In this document: in pieces, positions 9,512 to 21,522 of the stretch
Position numbering within the stretch: position 1 is the stretch's first letter
Layout: each line of letters begins with the position of its first letter
Assembly (NCBI RefSeq): GCF_004137795.1
Contig: NZ_NWTM01000001.1
Coordinates: 2,345,229 to 2,409,228 of the forward strand
Source of the DNA: Pectobacterium zantedeschiae
GTDB taxonomy: Bacteria; Pseudomonadota; Gammaproteobacteria; Enterobacterales; Enterobacteriaceae
Length of the DNA: 64,000 nt
Direction of reading: 5' to 3'
Program-made: the position numbers and the translations under genes
Notes under the pieces: model-generated
Databases searched by the model: none
What the model was told of the DNA's origin: nothing
The model's input: only the letters and a program-made list of their open reading frames with translations

Positions 9512-10834
9512 TCAGGCTGAAGGTTTCACCGTATTTTCAGCCAGAGAGGTAGGGACAATCAACCGATTCGGCAACGTAAAGACAAAACGTGATCCCAGAC
9601 CATCCTCACTCATGATCTCCAGACGGGAATCATGATGACTGAGCGCATGCTTAACAATCGCCAGCCCCAGCCCACTACCGCCCGTCTGTCGCGAACGCGC
9701 TTTATCCACGCGATAAAAACGTTCAGTCAGGCGCGGCAAATGCTCGGCTGCAATTCCTGGCCCGTTATCGCTGACCTGAAATTGCGCACCTTGTGGGATC
9801 TTCTGCCAGCAGACTTCGATACGCGTTCCCTCTGGCGTATGGTTGACCGCGTTATACACCAGATTGGATACCGCACTGCGCAACTGCTCTTCATTACCAA
9901 ACACGCAGAGGTTTTCATTCACACGAAAGACGATCTCATGGCGCCCTTGGCTCAGGGTCTGCGCTTCACGCTGTAACACGCGCAGCATCAGCGGAATATC
10001 GACTTTTTCATTCAGATCGATCGCCGTGGCAGCCTCGATGCGGGACAAGGTCAGCAGTTGTTTAACCAGCCCATCCATGCGTCGGGTTTGCTCCTGCATA
10101 GTATTCAACGCTTTCCCGCGAAGCGCCGTATCCAGCGTTTCTTCCTGCATCATTTCCAGATAGCCCTGCAACACCGTCAACGGGGTTCTCAATTCATGAC
10201 TTACATTGGCAAAAAAGTTACGTCTGGCGCCTTCTAGCTGGTGCATTTGCGTAATATCACGCACCACCATCAGTAGCTGCCCTTCGGAATAGGGCATCAC
10301 GCGGAATTCAACATGATGGGAATTATTCAATTGCAGCGTGAGAGGACGGCTGAAATCTTGTCCTTTCATGTAATTAGTAAATTCGGGGTAGCGCAATAAA
10401 TTGAGGATATTCTGCCCGTTATCTTCCGGCCAGCGGAAGTTGAGCAGGTGTTGCGCCAGATGATTACACCAGAAGATCGTTCCCTCTTCAGTGGTGATCA
10501 CCACGGCATCCGGTAAAGATTCGGCACCACTGCGAAACCGTTTAATCAAGAGCGCCAATTCACGGCGTCGGCGTCGGTTACGCAACTGCATCTGATAGAG
10601 CCCGTAGAACAGCGGCTCCCAGCTCCAGCGGCCGGGCGGCGGCGTCATACTGCGGTCGACCCACAGCCAGTAAGAGAGTTTGAGCTGGTTATAAAAATTC
10701 CAGCAAAGTAAGCCTAAAACGGCGACCAGCAGAAACCAGGGCAGATAGCCAAAAATCAGCCCCAGCAGTAAAGCGGGTAGACAAAAAAAAGCTAGCTCCA
10801 ATGCCAGCCTTTTCCAGGATAAACGTTCTAGCAC
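9512..10834 (-). CDS. phoR: phosphate regulon sensor histidine kinase PhoR
   Basis: A 440-residue inner-membrane kinase that phosphorylates PhoB under phosphate limitation. Two N-terminal hydrophobic segments (about 12-30 and 32-47) anchor it. A PAS domain covers about 100-195, and the phospho-acceptor is H213 in [10 protein letters not shown]. The ATPase domain carries [17 protein letters not shown] and [11 protein letters not shown]. The start is GTG at 10834, with GGAGAAACACTAAC upstream, as in E. coli. It lies 27 bp after phoB and just before a PstS-like gene. Confidence 0.96.
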   Translation of the reverse strand: MLERLSWKRLALELAFFCLPALLLGLIFGYLPWFLLVAVLGLLCWNFYNQLKLSYWLWVDRSMTPPPGRWSWEPLFYGLYQMQLRNRRRRRELALLIKRFRSGAESLPDAVVITTEEGTIFWCNHLAQHLLNFRWPEDNGQNILNLLRYPEFTNYMKGQDFSRPLTLQLNNSHHVEFRVMPYSEGQLLMVVRDITQMHQLEGARRNFFANVSHELRTPLTVLQGYLEMMQEETLDTALRGKALNTMQEQTRRMDGLVKQLLTLSRIEAATAIDLNEKVDIPLMLRVLQREAQTLSQGRHEIVFRVNENLCVFGNEEQLRSAVSNLVYNAVNHTPEGTRIEVCWQKIPQGAQFQVSDNGPGIAAEHLPRLTERFYRVDKARSRQTGGSGLGLAIVKHALSHHDSRLEIMSEDGLGSRFVFTLPNRLIVPTSLAENTVKPSA

Positions 10835-10861
10835 GTTAGTGTTTCTCCGGTTACGATCACC

Positions 10862-11551
10862 TCAGTAACGCGTTGAAAAACGGTAGCCCGTTCCCCGAAC
10901 GGTTTGCACCATTTTGTCATGTCCGCTGGTTTCCAGCGCTTTACGCAGGCGACGAATATGGACGTCGACAGTACGATCCTCAACATAAACGTTAGTGCCC
11001 CACACGTGATTCAGCAACTGCTCCCGGCTATAAACACGTTCAGGATGCGTCATAAAGAAATGCAGCAGTTTAAACTCCGTCGGCCCCATGTCCAATGCGT
11101 GCTCTTCGGTCGTCACGCGATGCGAGGAAGGGTCGAGACTTAAGCCACGCATTTCAATCACTTCTTCCACCGCCATCGGTGAAATACGGCGCATAACGGC
11201 TTTGATTCGCGCCACCAGCTCTTTGGGTGAAAAGGGTTTGGTAATGTAATCATCCGCTCCCACTTCAAGCCCGCGTACGCGGTCTTCTTCTTCGCCACGT
11301 GCGGTCAGCATCATCACCGGAATATCACGCGTCAGTGCTTCGCGCTTCATATGCTTGATGAATTGCAGGCCCGAACCTCCTGGCAGCATCCAGTCCAATA
11401 ACACCAGCTCTGGGAAAGGCTCCGACAGTTGCGTTACCGCACTGTCATAATCTTCGGCTTCAACTGGCTGATAACCATTTTGTTCCAGTACAAAGCAGAC
11501 CATTTCACGAATTGGTGCTTCATCTTCCACGACTAATATGCGTTTTGCCAT
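10862..11551 (-). CDS. phoB: phosphate regulon response regulator PhoB
   Basis: A 229-residue OmpR/PhoB-type activator, the same length as E. coli PhoB. The receiver domain has D53 as phospho-acceptor in [11 protein letters not shown] and K105 in [13 protein letters not shown]. The C-terminal winged helix shows [11 protein letters not shown] and [10 protein letters not shown]. It binds Pho boxes to activate phosphate-starvation genes. It heads the phoB-phoR-pstS-like operon and has a Pho box upstream, so it should be autoregulated. Confidence 0.97.
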   Translation of the reverse strand: MAKRILVVEDEAPIREMVCFVLEQNGYQPVEAEDYDSAVTQLSEPFPELVLLDWMLPGGSGLQFIKHMKREALTRDIPVMMLTARGEEEDRVRGLEVGADDYITKPFSPKELVARIKAVMRRISPMAVEEVIEMRGLSLDPSSHRVTTEEHALDMGPTEFKLLHFFMTHPERVYSREQLLNHVWGTNVYVEDRTVDVHIRRLRKALETSGHDKMVQTVRGTGYRFSTRY

Positions 11552-11600
11552 TGTTAATCCTGTCGTTAATCATCGTCGCTGTTAGCAGGCGAAAGGCATT

Positions 11601-11630
11601 ATGCGTCAGTTTTATGACAGATTTATGAAA
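11601..11630 (-). promoter_or_regulatory. Pho box upstream of phoB
   Basis: On the minus strand TTTCATAAATCTGTCATA is followed directly by AAACTGACGCAT, nearly identical to the E. coli phoB Pho box with its CTGTCAT direct repeats. It is 50 to 80 bp upstream of the phoB start. Confidence 0.88.
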
Positions 11631-11845
11631 AACACACGGCCCCTCATCGCATGGTGTTACAGCGCGTACATCCTATTCTTCGAGCCACTTTCCAAACGTT
11701 TGATTCCACCGCGACAGCCACCATCCCTGCTATATATAATCATGGCATTACGGTGACAGAGCACCATGCGACGACACACCATTTCACATAATGGACAATG
11801 ACAACGTCATCCAACGCCACACGGCATGAATATCGAGAGAGCACG

Positions 11846-13072
11846 ATGCGCATTATCCACACCGCCGATTGGCATTTAGGGCAATATTTTTATACCAAAA
11901 GCCGCGCCGCTGAGCATCAGGCTTTTCTGCGCTGGCTTATCGCTCAGGTGGAACACCACCATGTCGATGCCATTATAGTCGCAGGCGATATTTTTGATAA
12001 CGGTTCGCCTCCCAGCTATGCGCGGGAAATGTATTATAGCTTCGTGGTAGAGCTACAGCGCACTGGCTGCCAGCTCGTCATTCTCGGCGGCAACCACGAT
12101 TCTGTCGCGATGTTGAATGAATCCCGTGGCTTGCTCGCCTGTCTGAACACGCGGGTGATTGCCTGTGCCAGCGACGATCCATCACAACAGGTACTGCTGT
12201 TGGAAAATCGTCAACAGCAGCCCGGCGCCCTGCTCTGCGCGATTCCTTTTTTACGTCCGCGTGATGTGCTAACCAGTAAAGCTGGGCAATCCGGTGATGA
12301 AAAACAGCTGGCGCTACAGGAAGCGATTACTGCGCACTATCAGCAGTGTTACCAATTGGCTTGTCAGAAGCGAGACGAGCTTGGCTTACCGCTGCCGATT
12401 ATTGCAACCGGGCACCTGACGACGATTGGCGCAACCGCTTCGGAATCCGTGCGCGATATCTATATCGGTACGCTCGATGCCTTTCCCGCTCAGGCTTTTC
12501 CCCCTGCGGATTACATTGCGCTTGGGCATATTCACCGCCCACAGCGCGTGACCCAAAGTGAGCACATCCGCTACAGCGGTTCGCCTATCCCGCTAAGTTT
12601 TGATGAACTCGGCAGCGAAAAATCCGTTTGTCTGGTCAGCTTTATACCCGATGCACCACCGCAAATAGACATACTGCCCATTCCCGTAACCCAGCCGATG
12701 CAGCTGATTAAAGGCAGTCTGAGCGACATTGAACAGCAACTGGCCACCTTTCAGAACTATCAGGGGGATAAACCGGTATGGCTGGATATCGAACTCAGCA
12801 CGCAAGATTATCTGAGCGACATGCAAAAGCGCGTTCAAGCGATGACCGAGAACCTGCCCGTTGAGGTGCTTCTGCTACGCCGCACGCGCGAACAGCGTTT
12901 GCAGGCGATGATCCGACAGGACAAGGAAACGCTAAACGAATTGAGTGTGCATGACGTTTTTGAACGTCGTTTGGCAACGGAGACAGACATGGAAGAGGGC
13001 CGCCAACAGCGCGTTCGTACGCTGTTTAATCAGGTTATTGATGAATTGGAAAATAGCGAGCCTGCCAAATGA
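11846..13072 (+). CDS. sbcD: nuclease SbcCD subunit D
   Basis: A 408-residue Mre11-type nuclease subunit. Calcineurin-like phosphoesterase motifs are in order: [23 protein letters not shown], and ALGHIHRPQ. With SbcC it cleaves hairpins and DNA ends at palindromes. ATG 11846 gives the standard [12 protein letters not shown] start; the frame open from 11798 adds residues not seen in homologues. It overlaps sbcC by four bases (ATGA at 13069), indicating translational coupling. It is divergent from phoB, as in E. coli. Confidence 0.96.
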   Translation: MRIIHTADWHLGQYFYTKSRAAEHQAFLRWLIAQVEHHHVDAIIVAGDIFDNGSPPSYAREMYYSFVVELQRTGCQLVILGGNHDSVAMLNESRGLLACLNTRVIACASDDPSQQVLLLENRQQQPGALLCAIPFLRPRDVLTSKAGQSGDEKQLALQEAITAHYQQCYQLACQKRDELGLPLPIIATGHLTTIGATASESVRDIYIGTLDAFPAQAFPPADYIALGHIHRPQRVTQSEHIRYSGSPIPLSFDELGSEKSVCLVSFIPDAPPQIDILPIPVTQPMQLIKGSLSDIEQQLATFQNYQGDKPVWLDIELSTQDYLSDMQKRVQAMTENLPVEVLLLRRTREQRLQAMIRQDKETLNELSVHDVFERRLATETDMEEGRQQRVRTLFNQVIDELENSEPAK

Positions 13073-16000
13073 AAATCCTCAGTCTGCGCTTAAAAAACCT
13101 CAACGCGCTGAAAGGCGAATGGAAGATCGACTTCACGCAGGAGCCCTTTTCCAGCAACGGCTTATTTGCTATTACCGGCCCAACCGGGGCAGGAAAAACC
13201 ACGCTGCTGGATGCCATTTGTCTGGCGCTGTATCACGAAACACCACGGTTGGGTCAGCTTTCCGCTGGTAATAACGATCTGATGACTCGCAACACTGCGG
13301 AGTGCCTCGCCGAGGTCGAGTTCGAGGTTAAAGGTGTCGGATATCGTGCTTTCTGGAGCCAGCGTCGGGCTAGAAATTCACCGGATGGGAATTTACAGGC
13401 CCCCAAGGCCGAACTGGCGCTCATTGAAGGCGGCAAAATTCTGTGTGAAAAGCTCAATGATAAGAAAGAGATGACCACGCAGCTCACCGGACTGGATTTT
13501 GGCCGTTTTACGCGATCCATGATGCTGTCGCAGGGGCAATTTGCCGCGTTTCTCAACGCAAAAGCAGACGACAGAGCGGAACTGCTGGAAGAACTGACCG
13601 GCACGGATATTTACGGACTGATTTCCGAGCGCGTCTATGAAAAGCACAAACAGGCAAACATCGCGTTGAACACGCTACAGGCGCGCGCTTTGGGCATTCA
13701 GCTGTTGACCGATGAACAGCGTCAGCAGGTAGAAACACAGCTTGCCGGGCTACTCCAGCAAGAGCAACAGAGCAACGCCGAGCGTGAGCAAGCACTGACT
13801 ACGCTTCGCTGGTTTGAGCAATTGACGCAGCGGCAAGCGCAGCTCACTAACACGCAGGCGCAACATGCGACTGCTGAATCAGCCATTCAGCAGGCCAAGC
13901 AGCAGCTCGAAAAATTAGCCAACAGCGAACCGGCAGAAAAACTGAGGCCACTGCATCAGGACAGAGAGCGCTATCAACAGGAATCCCTTACGCTTGCCCA
14001 GCAGATTGCACAACTGACTGAGAAACAGAGCGCAGAACAGTTGGCTTTGACAACGCTACGCCAGCAGGAAGAAAAGGCGGAACAGAACGTTAGTGACCAT
14101 AAACGGGAACGTCAGAAACAAGAGTTGTTGATCAACGAACAGGTTGTGCCGCTTGACCATCGTATTGCCACGCTGGTTCAGCAAAAAGCCCAGCAGCAGG
14201 ACGAACTGGCAAAAACGCAGCGTCGTCTGCAAGCCGACGAAAGCAAGCAAACGCAGATAGCGGCGGAGAAACAGCAGGCCAAACAACAGCTTGAACAGAT
14301 TCAATCTTACCGTCAGCAACACGCGCATCACCAGCAGTGGGGAGAGCAACTTCCCCTGTGGCGCGCACAGTTTCGGCAGTTGCGCCAGCTTCAAGACGAG
14401 CAACAAAAGCTAAATCAAAAACAGGCACAGCACGTTGAACAGTCGGCAGCGATCCAGCAAGAGGCTGCAACGCTGACGGCACAACTGCGTGAACAACAAA
14501 CCGTCGTTGATGCCGCGCGCGAGTTGTTCACACAGCAGGATGAGATACGGAAAAATCAGGAAACACAACAGCCACTTTCCACCCTGCTCCAGCGGTTTAA
14601 CCAACTCATTGACCAGCGAACCGCACGCCAACAGCTCGCGACAATCAGCGACCAGTTCCAGCGTCTTCATTCCCGTAAACAGCAGCATCTCGCCAGACAA
14701 GATGAGATACAAGGGCATATCAGCCAGTCAGAAGTCGTAAAGAAACAGCAACAGTCTGAGCATGAACAGCGCACCCAGCATCTGGCCGATCTGGAAACAA
14801 TGTACCGGCAGGAAGAGCGTATCGTTAAGTTGGAAGCCGAACGGCAACGGCTACAGGCTGGCGATCCTTGTCCGCTGTGCGGTTCGACCGAGCATCCGGC
14901 GATTGAACGCTATCAGGCACTGCAACCATCCGAAACCCAAAAGCGCCTAACGGCGCTACAGCAGGAAGTGAGCCAATTAGCAACGGCGCTGGCAAATACG
15001 ACGGCTCGGTTGACCTCGCTAGAGCAACAGCGGGAACAACTCCTACAGGACATCGCTCAGCTCGATAGCGAACATCAAACCCTGTTACAACAGTGGCAAG
15101 ATGTCAGTAAGCGCTTACAAGTTAACTACACGCTGGAACAGCAGGACGAGGTTGCCGCTTGGTTTGAACAAAGTGAGGCCGAAGAACAAGACATTCGCCA
15201 GCAGATTACCGCTCGCGAACAACAGCAAAAGCGGTGGCAGGAAAGTAAGGATTCACTGACTGCTTCAGAGACATTACTGCGAGAACTCGACCAAAAAATT
15301 GCGCTAAACGCCCAGCAACAAACCTCGCTAAACGATTCACAGGCAGAAATTGTCCAATCACTGCAAGACGTGCAGCGGCAGCTAGAGCAGTACACTCAGG
15401 AAATCACACTGACGCTGGAAAATGCGGGCCTGCTTCTACCGGAAACCGCAGCACAAGATAGCTGGTTGGTTCAGCGCGAGAACGAATGGCAAGACTGGAA
15501 AACCAAAGAACAGGAGCAGTCTCGCTTAATTCCTTTATTAGCCACTCTGGAAAGCGATTTTCAGCATCTGAACCTCAGTGTGACCGAGGTAAAACAGCAG
15601 CTACAGGTGCAACAGCAACAGCTGGAGCAGCACAACAACACACTCCAAATAAGCCAACAAGCGCGGCAGGCGCTTTTCGGTGACAGGCAAATCGCCGATG
15701 TGCGCGAACAGCTACAACGAATCAGCCAGCAGTATGACGATGCACTTCGGTTAGCCCAGTCAGCACGTCAGCAGACCGAAACGACGTTGAGTCGCCTGAC
15801 GGGAGAACTGACCCGCACGCAACAGCAGTATGAACAGAGTACACATCAACGCGACAGTGCGACTGAACGTTTTACTCAGGCTTTGCAGCACAGTGCTTTT
15901 GCTGATGAAACCGCCTTCCTGAATGCGCTGCTTGATGAGCAAGAGCGACAGGCCTTGCAGGCATTGAAGGAGAAACTGTATCGAAGCTTGCAGCAGGCAG

Positions 16001-16752
16001 CGGCGCTTCACCACCAGGCTGAACAGGCATTACTTGAGCAGCAACAAAAACGGCCTGCATCCCTCCCAGAAGAAGCAACGCAGGAATCTGTGCAACAGCG
16101 GTTGTCAGAACAGGATGACACGCTGAAAGCCAATCTGAGGCAACAAGGCGAATTCCAACGTCAGCTATCTGACGATCGGCAACAGCGCCAGAACCAGCAG
16201 ACCTTGCTTAACGAGATCGCCCAAAGCCAGAAAATGTATGACGACTGGGATGCGTTAAACTCGCTGATCGGTTCAAGTAAAGGGGACAAATTCCGCAAGT
16301 TTGCTCAGGGACTAACGTTGGATCATCTGATCTATCTCGCCAATCTCCAACTTTCACGCCTGCACGATCGTTACCAGCTAAAACGTAAGCCCGGTGGCGA
16401 GCTAGAACTTCTGGTGATGGATACCTGGCAGGCAGACGCAGAACGCGACACAAAAACGCTATCCGGTGGCGAGAGTTTTCTGGTGAGCCTGTCGCTCGCA
16501 CTGGCGCTATCCGATCTGGTCAGCCATAGAGCCAGCATCGACTCTCTGTTTCTGGATGAGGGTTTCGGTACGCTGGATGCCGAAACGCTGGATATCGCGC
16601 TGGATGCGCTCGATAACCTGAACGCCTCCGGTAAAACCATCGGCGTCATCAGTCATGTCGAAGCCATGAAAGAACGAATTCCAGTACAGATCAAAGTACA
16701 GAAAGTTAACGGGCTGGGTATCAGCCGACTGGCACCGCAGTACGCCGTTTAG
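13069..16752 (+). CDS. sbcC: nuclease SbcCD subunit C (Rad50-like ATPase)
   Basis: A 1227-residue SMC-like ATPase, longer than E. coli SbcC (1048). The Walker A motif is [11 protein letters not shown] near residue 40. Two long coiled coils, very rich in Gln and Glu, flank the zinc hook CPLCG (C601, C604). The C-terminal signature [20 protein letters not shown] precedes the Walker [13 protein letters not shown]. Arms of about 450 and 450 residues explain the length. It partners SbcD. The stop is 3 bp from the end of convergent mak. Confidence 0.96.
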   Translation: MKILSLRLKNLNALKGEWKIDFTQEPFSSNGLFAITGPTGAGKTTLLDAICLALYHETPRLGQLSAGNNDLMTRNTAECLAEVEFEVKGVGYRAFWSQRRARNSPDGNLQAPKAELALIEGGKILCEKLNDKKEMTTQLTGLDFGRFTRSMMLSQGQFAAFLNAKADDRAELLEELTGTDIYGLISERVYEKHKQANIALNTLQARALGIQLLTDEQRQQVETQLAGLLQQEQQSNAEREQALTTLRWFEQLTQRQAQLTNTQAQHATAESAIQQAKQQLEKLANSEPAEKLRPLHQDRERYQQESLTLAQQIAQLTEKQSAEQLALTTLRQQEEKAEQNVSDHKRERQKQELLINEQVVPLDHRIATLVQQKAQQQDELAKTQRRLQADESKQTQIAAEKQQAKQQLEQIQSYRQQHAHHQQWGEQLPLWRAQFRQLRQLQDEQQKLNQKQAQHVEQSAAIQQEAATLTAQLREQQTVVDAARELFTQQDEIRKNQETQQPLSTLLQRFNQLIDQRTARQQLATISDQFQRLHSRKQQHLARQDEIQGHISQSEVVKKQQQSEHEQRTQHLADLETMYRQEERIVKLEAERQRLQAGDPCPLCGSTEHPAIERYQALQPSETQKRLTALQQEVSQLATALANTTARLTSLEQQREQLLQDIAQLDSEHQTLLQQWQDVSKRLQVNYTLEQQDEVAAWFEQSEAEEQDIRQQITAREQQQKRWQESKDSLTASETLLRELDQKIALNAQQQTSLNDSQAEIVQSLQDVQRQLEQYTQEITLTLENAGLLLPETAAQDSWLVQRENEWQDWKTKEQEQSRLIPLLATLESDFQHLNLSVTEVKQQLQVQQQQLEQHNNTLQISQQARQALFGDRQIADVREQLQRISQQYDDALRLAQSARQQTETTLSRLTGELTRTQQQYEQSTHQRDSATERFTQALQHSAFADETAFLNALLDEQERQALQALKEKLYRSLQQAAALHHQAEQALLEQQQKRPASLPEEATQESVQQRLSEQDDTLKANLRQQGEFQRQLSDDRQQRQNQQTLLNEIAQSQKMYDDWDALNSLIGSSKGDKFRKFAQGLTLDHLIYLANLQLSRLHDRYQLKRKPGGELELLVMDTWQADAERDTKTLSGGESFLVSLSLALALSDLVSHRASIDSLFLDEGFGTLDAETLDIALDALDNLNASGKTIGVISHVEAMKERIPVQIKVQKVNGLGISRLAPQYAV

Positions 16753-16755
16753 CCC

Positions 16756-17667
16756 TTACTCCGTCTTTGGCCATAGCCAGGCGGCTCCGCGAACCCCGCT
16801 GGAGTCGCCGTGTATGGCCTGCCGCACAGGCGTTTCGCACTCGCTGCCGAAGATCCACTGTTTAATCTTTTCCGGCACGGTCTGATAAAGACGAGAAACA
16901 TTACTCATTCCGCCTCCCAGTACCACCACGTCAGGATCGAGCAGGTTAATCACGTGTGCCAGCGATTTTGCCAGACGATGTTCATAGCGCTGTAATGCCA
17001 GCTCTGCGATGGCATCACCCTGATCTGCCAAGGCAATGATTGCTTCACCCTTGTGCGGCTGGCCGCTCAGACGCTGGTAATCCAGTGCAAACCCCGTTCC
17101 AGAAATAAAGGATTCAATGCAGCCGGACTTGCCGCAATAACAGGGAACTGTCTGCCGATAATGAAGTTCATCTTCATCCATCCAGGGCAGCGGGTTATGC
17201 CCCCATTCACCAGCAATACCGTTGCCGCCGACGTGAGCCTGACCGTTCAGCGCAATTCCCGATCCACAGCCAGTGCCGATGATGACCGCGAAAACGGTCT
17301 GCTTTCCTGCTCCAGCACCGTCTACCGCTTCTGAAACAGCGAAGCAGTTCGCATCATTCGCAACCCGCACGGGCCGATTTAACAGCGTGGCAAGATCGAG
17401 ATCCAGCGCCTGACCGTTGAGCCAGGTCGAGTTGGCATTTTTTACCTTACCAGTAAACGGCGACAGCGTACCGGGAATACCCACGCCAACGCTACCGCGA
17501 CAGCCGATTGCTTTTTCAGCCATCTCTACCAACGTGGCAATAGTCCGCAACGTTTCTGGATAGTCATTTCTTGGCGTCGGCATACGCTGCCGAAAACGTT
17601 CTTGCCCCTCATCGTCCAACGCAATGACTTCTGTTTTCGTCCCGCCCAGATCGATACCGATTCTCAT
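16756..17667 (-). CDS. mak: fructokinase Mak (ROK family)
   Basis: A 303-residue sugar kinase, as in E. coli Mak (302), phosphorylating fructose and, weakly, other hexoses. The ROK features are [14 protein letters not shown] (phosphate loop), [21 protein letters not shown] with the catalytic Asp, EWGHNPLP, and the zinc motif [13 protein letters not shown] 17667 fits the family start. It is convergent with sbcC and divergent from rdgC, the conserved enterobacterial arrangement. Confidence 0.93.
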   Translation of the reverse strand: MRIGIDLGGTKTEVIALDDEGQERFRQRMPTPRNDYPETLRTIATLVEMAEKAIGCRGSVGVGIPGTLSPFTGKVKNANSTWLNGQALDLDLATLLNRPVRVANDANCFAVSEAVDGAGAGKQTVFAVIIGTGCGSGIALNGQAHVGGNGIAGEWGHNPLPWMDEDELHYRQTVPCYCGKSGCIESFISGTGFALDYQRLSGQPHKGEAIIALADQGDAIAELALQRYEHRLAKSLAHVINLLDPDVVVLGGGMSNVSRLYQTVPEKIKQWIFGSECETPVRQAIHGDSSGVRGAAWLWPKTE

Positions 17668-17892
17668 GATGTCTCCCCACGTGTTGTAAATAGGCCCGCG
17701 TAAGTTTGTCACCGACCTGAAAACTTTCTTAATAGAGATAATCAGAGAAAGCAATCTACTGTCACCCAAATCGTGATAGGTATTCCTCTGAATCGCGGTA
17801 TTTTATTCCACATTACGGTCTCGAATTCGTTATCATGCGCGCAACGTTACAAACCCGCGTGCAAACCTGCGCGCCCAGTCAGGGATAACACC

Positions 17893-18822
17893 ATGCTGTG
17901 GTTTAAAAACTTAATGATTTACCGCCTAAGCCGGGACAGCGTGCTGTCCAAAGATAACGTTTTGTCTGCGGATGAAATGGAAAAACGGCTCAGTGCCTTC
18001 GCGTTCACCCCGTGCGGCAGTCAGGATATGATGAAAACGGGTTGGGTATCGCCGATGGGATCGCATAGCGATGCATTAACGCACGTCGTTAATGGGCAAA
18101 TCGTTATCTGCGTTCGCAAAGAAGAAAAAATTCTTCCGTCCCCCGTCATCAAACAAACCCTTCAGGCAAAAATTGAACGTCTGGAAGCGGAGCAACACCG
18201 CAAGCTGAAAAAAACCGAAAAAGATTCGCTGAAAGACGAAGTGCTGCACAGCCTGCTGCCACGTGCATTCAGCCGTTTCAGTCAGGTCTGGCTATGGATC
18301 GATACGGTTAACGGCTTGATTATGGTCGATGCCGCTAGCGCCAAAAAAGCAGAAGATACGCTGGCGTTACTGCGCAAAACCCTGGGCTCTCTGCCTGTTG
18401 TGCCACTGACAATGGAAAACCCTATTGAGCTAACGCTGACTGAGTGGGTACGTTCCGGTGAGCCAGCAGCAGGCTTCGTGCTACAGGATGAAGCAGAACT
18501 GAAAGCGATTCTGGAAGACGGTGGCGTGATCCGCTGTAAAAAACAGGATCTGGTGTGCGATGAAATTGCCGTGCATATTGAAGCGGGCAAGCTAGTCACC
18601 AAGCTGGCGCTGGACTGGCAGGAACGCATTCAACTGGTCTTGTCTGATGACGGTTCGGTAAAACGGTTGAAGTTCTCAGATACGCTGCGGGAACAGAATG
18701 ACGACATCGATCGGGAAGATTTTGCTCAACGGTTTGATGCCGATTTCATTTTGATGACCAGCGAGCTGGCAGCATTGATTGCAAATCTGATTGAAGCGCT
18801 GGGCGGCGAAGCCCAACGTTAA
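17893..18822 (+). CDS. rdgC: recombination-associated protein RdgC
   Basis: A 309-residue nucleoid-associated DNA-binding protein that forms ring dimers and limits RecA. It starts [15 protein letters not shown] and contains [19 protein letters not shown], both diagnostic. ATG 17893 was chosen for this conserved N-terminus; the frame is open further upstream to 17773. It is convergent with the chemoreceptor gene and separated from it by a strong hairpin. Confidence 0.95.
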   Translation: MLWFKNLMIYRLSRDSVLSKDNVLSADEMEKRLSAFAFTPCGSQDMMKTGWVSPMGSHSDALTHVVNGQIVICVRKEEKILPSPVIKQTLQAKIERLEAEQHRKLKKTEKDSLKDEVLHSLLPRAFSRFSQVWLWIDTVNGLIMVDAASAKKAEDTLALLRKTLGSLPVVPLTMENPIELTLTEWVRSGEPAAGFVLQDEAELKAILEDGGVIRCKKQDLVCDEIAVHIEAGKLVTKLALDWQERIQLVLSDDGSVKRLKFSDTLREQNDDIDREDFAQRFDADFILMTSELAALIANLIEALGGEAQR

Positions 18823-18867
18823 TACGATCGATTGTTAATACTATCGATTGTTAATACAGTCGGTGAT

Positions 18868-18891
18868 TGCCCGCCAGCGTTCTGGCGGGCA
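18868..18891. terminator. hairpin between convergent rdgC and chemoreceptor genes
   Basis: A perfect 10-bp stem TGCCCGCCAG / CTGGCGGGCA with loop CGTT. Neither side has a full T tract, so it is probably a weak bidirectional terminator. A 15-bp sequence (ATCGATTGTTAATAC) is tandemly duplicated just before it (18827-18857, period 16). Confidence 0.55.
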
Positions 18892-18915
18892 AAACACCCT
18901 CAGTCTCTGAATCCG

Positions 18916-20706
18916 TTAGACCCGGAATGCCCCGACGACGGCGTTCAGTTCTTCAGCCTGTGATTGCAACGCGCCCGACGCGGCAGCAGATTCCTGCACC
19001 AACGCAGCGTTTTGTTGCACCATCGAATCCAACTGTGCTACCGCTTTGTTGATCTCGTTGATGCCACGCATTTGTTCATCCGCTGCATGTGTAATTTCAG
19101 ACATCACCGTGCTCACGGTAGACACACCGCCAACAATTTCATTCATCTTGTCGCTGGCCTGACGCACCTGCACCGAGCCAGAGGTGACGCTGGAGACCGT
19201 CGATTCAATCAGCTCTTTAATCTCTTTTGCAGCCTGCGCACTGCGCTGTGCCAAACTGCGAACTTCACCGGCAACAACGGCGAAACCACGCCCCTGTTCA
19301 CCCGCTCGCGCGGCCTCGACTGCGGCGTTAAGCGCCAAAATGTTAGTCTGGAAGGCAATGCCATCGATCACGCCGATAATGTCGCCGATTTTACCCGACG
19401 CGACCACGATATCTTCCATCGTGACAATCACATCAGACACCACTTTTCCGCCCGTCCCCGCATCTTTCGAGAGCAGCAGCGCTTTAGCGTTAACCTGCTG
19501 CGCAGACCCTGCCGATTGCGTCACCGCAGCAGAGATCTCTTCCAGCGACGCTGCCGTTTGCTGAATACTCGACGCCGCAGATTCAGTGCGCGCAGAGAGA
19601 TCGTTGTTCCCTGCTGAGATCTCATCCGCAGCAACCTGAAGCGATGCGCTGATATCCCGAATCTGAATCATTACCTGACTGATCTTATCGACAAAAATAT
19701 TAAACGAGCGGGCAATTTGCGACACTTCATCATGCCCTTCATCAGGCAGGCGCTGTGTCAGGTCGTTGTTGCCGTTGCTGATATCATCCATTGCGTCACG
19801 GATTTGCAGCAGGCGCTTGAGCGTTGACGTGATGATGAAACCGATAATCAGCGTTCCCAGCAGCGCAATAGCAACCAGTGTGATGATAGAAGTAGACAAC
19901 AGAGAGCGCATGCCAGCAGTGGCTTCCGCTTTATCCAACGCCACCAGCATATACCAGCTCGTGCCAGTAATCGGTTTTGCCAACACCAGCTTTGTCGACC
20001 CAGAAAAATCCACATCGTGAGCGCTATTAGCGGAAAGAACCTCGTTCAGATTAATCGCAGGGGCAATGTCGGTGATGTTTTTCAGCGTCAGTTTTTCATC
20101 CGGGTGCGCAATGATCGTACCGTTACGGTCAATCAACACACCGAAACTCCCCGGAGTTGGGTTGATGGCTTTGACGTTTTCGATCACGCTTTTCATCGTG
20201 ACGTCACTACCAACTACGCCTCTCACCTTGCCTCCTTCCAGCACCGGAGCGACGAAAGAAACCACCAGCGTATTCGTTACCATATCAACGTACGGCGCAG
20301 TCGCTAGCGGCTTGCCTTCTTTCACCGCCTGCTGATACCAGGGTCTGATGGTAGGGTTGTAATCGGCAGGAATACCGCCAGGATCGGCAAATTTGGCAGT
20401 GCCATTCGCGTAGCCCATGTACACGTTCAGGAAACCACCGGATGCCACAATCTGTTTAAACAGCGGAATAGGATCTTCATCCTGTATAGCGCGGTCATGC
20501 AGTGCAGAGATCATCAGCGTTTTAGAAGCAACCCAGTCGCTAACCGCTATACTATGGCTGGTCGCAACCGCATCCAGCGTATTCTGGATCGATTCCTTAT
20601 TGGCGTTATTGGCTATGGTGTAATTAAGAAAGGTATTAATAACAAGCGAAAGTACAACAATGGTCGAACAGGCCGCAAGAATGCGGGAACGGGTCGTTTT
20701 CAGCAT
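18916..20706 (-). CDS. methyl-accepting chemotaxis protein with a dCache sensor domain
   Basis: A 596-residue chemoreceptor. TM1 lies at about 8-30 and a large periplasmic dCache-type sensor at about 31-280 ([19 protein letters not shown] and [11 protein letters not shown]). TM2 is at about 285-307, followed by HAMP and a signalling domain with the conserved hairpin tip [20 protein letters not shown]. It ends NAVVGAFRV with no NWETF-type CheR/CheB docking pentapeptide, so methylation would need help from other receptors. dCache receptors of this form often bind amino acids or amines; the ligand here is unknown. ATG 20706 was chosen as the start of the TM1 leader; upstream codons lack a ribosome binding site. 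Confidence 0.9.
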   Translation of the reverse strand: MLKTTRSRILAACSTIVVLSLVINTFLNYTIANNANKESIQNTLDAVATSHSIAVSDWVASKTLMISALHDRAIQDEDPIPLFKQIVASGGFLNVYMGYANGTAKFADPGGIPADYNPTIRPWYQQAVKEGKPLATAPYVDMVTNTLVVSFVAPVLEGGKVRGVVGSDVTMKSVIENVKAINPTPGSFGVLIDRNGTIIAHPDEKLTLKNITDIAPAINLNEVLSANSAHDVDFSGSTKLVLAKPITGTSWYMLVALDKAEATAGMRSLLSTSIITLVAIALLGTLIIGFIITSTLKRLLQIRDAMDDISNGNNDLTQRLPDEGHDEVSQIARSFNIFVDKISQVMIQIRDISASLQVAADEISAGNNDLSARTESAASSIQQTAASLEEISAAVTQSAGSAQQVNAKALLLSKDAGTGGKVVSDVIVTMEDIVVASGKIGDIIGVIDGIAFQTNILALNAAVEAARAGEQGRGFAVVAGEVRSLAQRSAQAAKEIKELIESTVSSVTSGSVQVRQASDKMNEIVGGVSTVSTVMSEITHAADEQMRGINEINKAVAQLDSMVQQNAALVQESAAASGALQSQAEELNAVVGAFRV

Positions 20707-21333
20707 AAAATACTCTTTGCGTAGAATAGTTATACTATCCATAACGGCACAGCAAAATAAAACTTGAATGCGATCACATTCTACAGCTGCCATTTATCTT
20801 AAAAACTGCGTTGAAAATTAATACGTTCAACCAATCCATTACGTAAAAAAAGTAGGGTAATTAAAAATACGCTAAAAAACCAATGTAAATCACCATAAAT
20901 AAACAACCATAAAGAATAAAAAACTTATTATTTTCCATAATAAAAAATTATTGATAAGGCTCATTATTTATTAAATTTTAACAAGTTAGGGATAATTCTT
21001 AATAACCATCCATTCTTTCATATTATTAATTAATAAACATAATTAAATAAAACAACTCATATATGGAATTAATGATTAGCGTTACAAGAAAGAGCGAGAG
21101 ATTACACGCTAGAGATATATGCTACCGGTTAATAAATAAACTTGATTTTATGCGGCCACGCAGTGGAATTTTTCGACATAAAATCACTTATCATTGATGA
21201 ATAAACAACCAAAAATGAACATCTGCATTAACACATTCCCTCCCATCGAGAGCCTACGGTGCATTTCGTATCGCAGATGCCATTGTCTGACAATGGAGTG
21301 CAACGTTGCCATTTTAGGTATCCACACTAACCA

Positions 21334-21460
21334 TTTGAGTTTCAGGACAAACGAGTTCGTTTTGAACAATGCGACGCGTTAGCCCGTAAGAGCGAGGCCC
21401 ACGACGGGCCGAGTATTTGAACGAAGCCAAGGCACAGATAGCTTGAAGAATGACAAGTAC
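21334..21460 (+). repeat. ERIC-like element with a 58-nt structured module
   Basis: The ends resemble ERIC ends (TTTGAGTTTCAGGA and AGCTTGAAGAATGAC), but the ERIC core is replaced by a hairpin module at 21358-21415. The module includes GGCCC-ACGAC-GGGCC. The same module occurs twice in the element at 56969-57238. Confidence 0.6.
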
Positions 21461-21467
21461 AGAGACG

Positions 21468-21486
21468 ATAATACCAGTGGTATTAT
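21468..21486. promoter_or_regulatory. perfect palindrome, candidate YegW operator
   Basis: ATAATACC-AGT-GGTATTAT is a perfect 8-3-8 inverted repeat 36 bp upstream of the yegW start. The half-site AATACC also appears three times upstream of yegT. It is probably an autoregulatory operator for this GntR/UTRA regulator; this is inference. Confidence 0.5.
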
Positions 21487-21522
21487 GAATACTCTACGCA
21501 GGTAGACCAGGAACAGAGAAGA

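Larger units (their letters stand above)
20707..21522. other. 816-bp AT-rich intergenic region between the chemoreceptor and yegW
   Basis: No convincing gene. It is very AT-rich from 20800 to 21120. It holds a 10-bp inverted repeat TGATTTTATG (21143-21152) / CATAAAATCA (21177-21186), a perfect palindrome CCATTGTC-T-GACAATGG (21280-21296), an ERIC-like element (21334-21460) and an operator-like palindrome (21468-21486). Promoters for both flanking genes must lie here. Confidence 0.6.
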
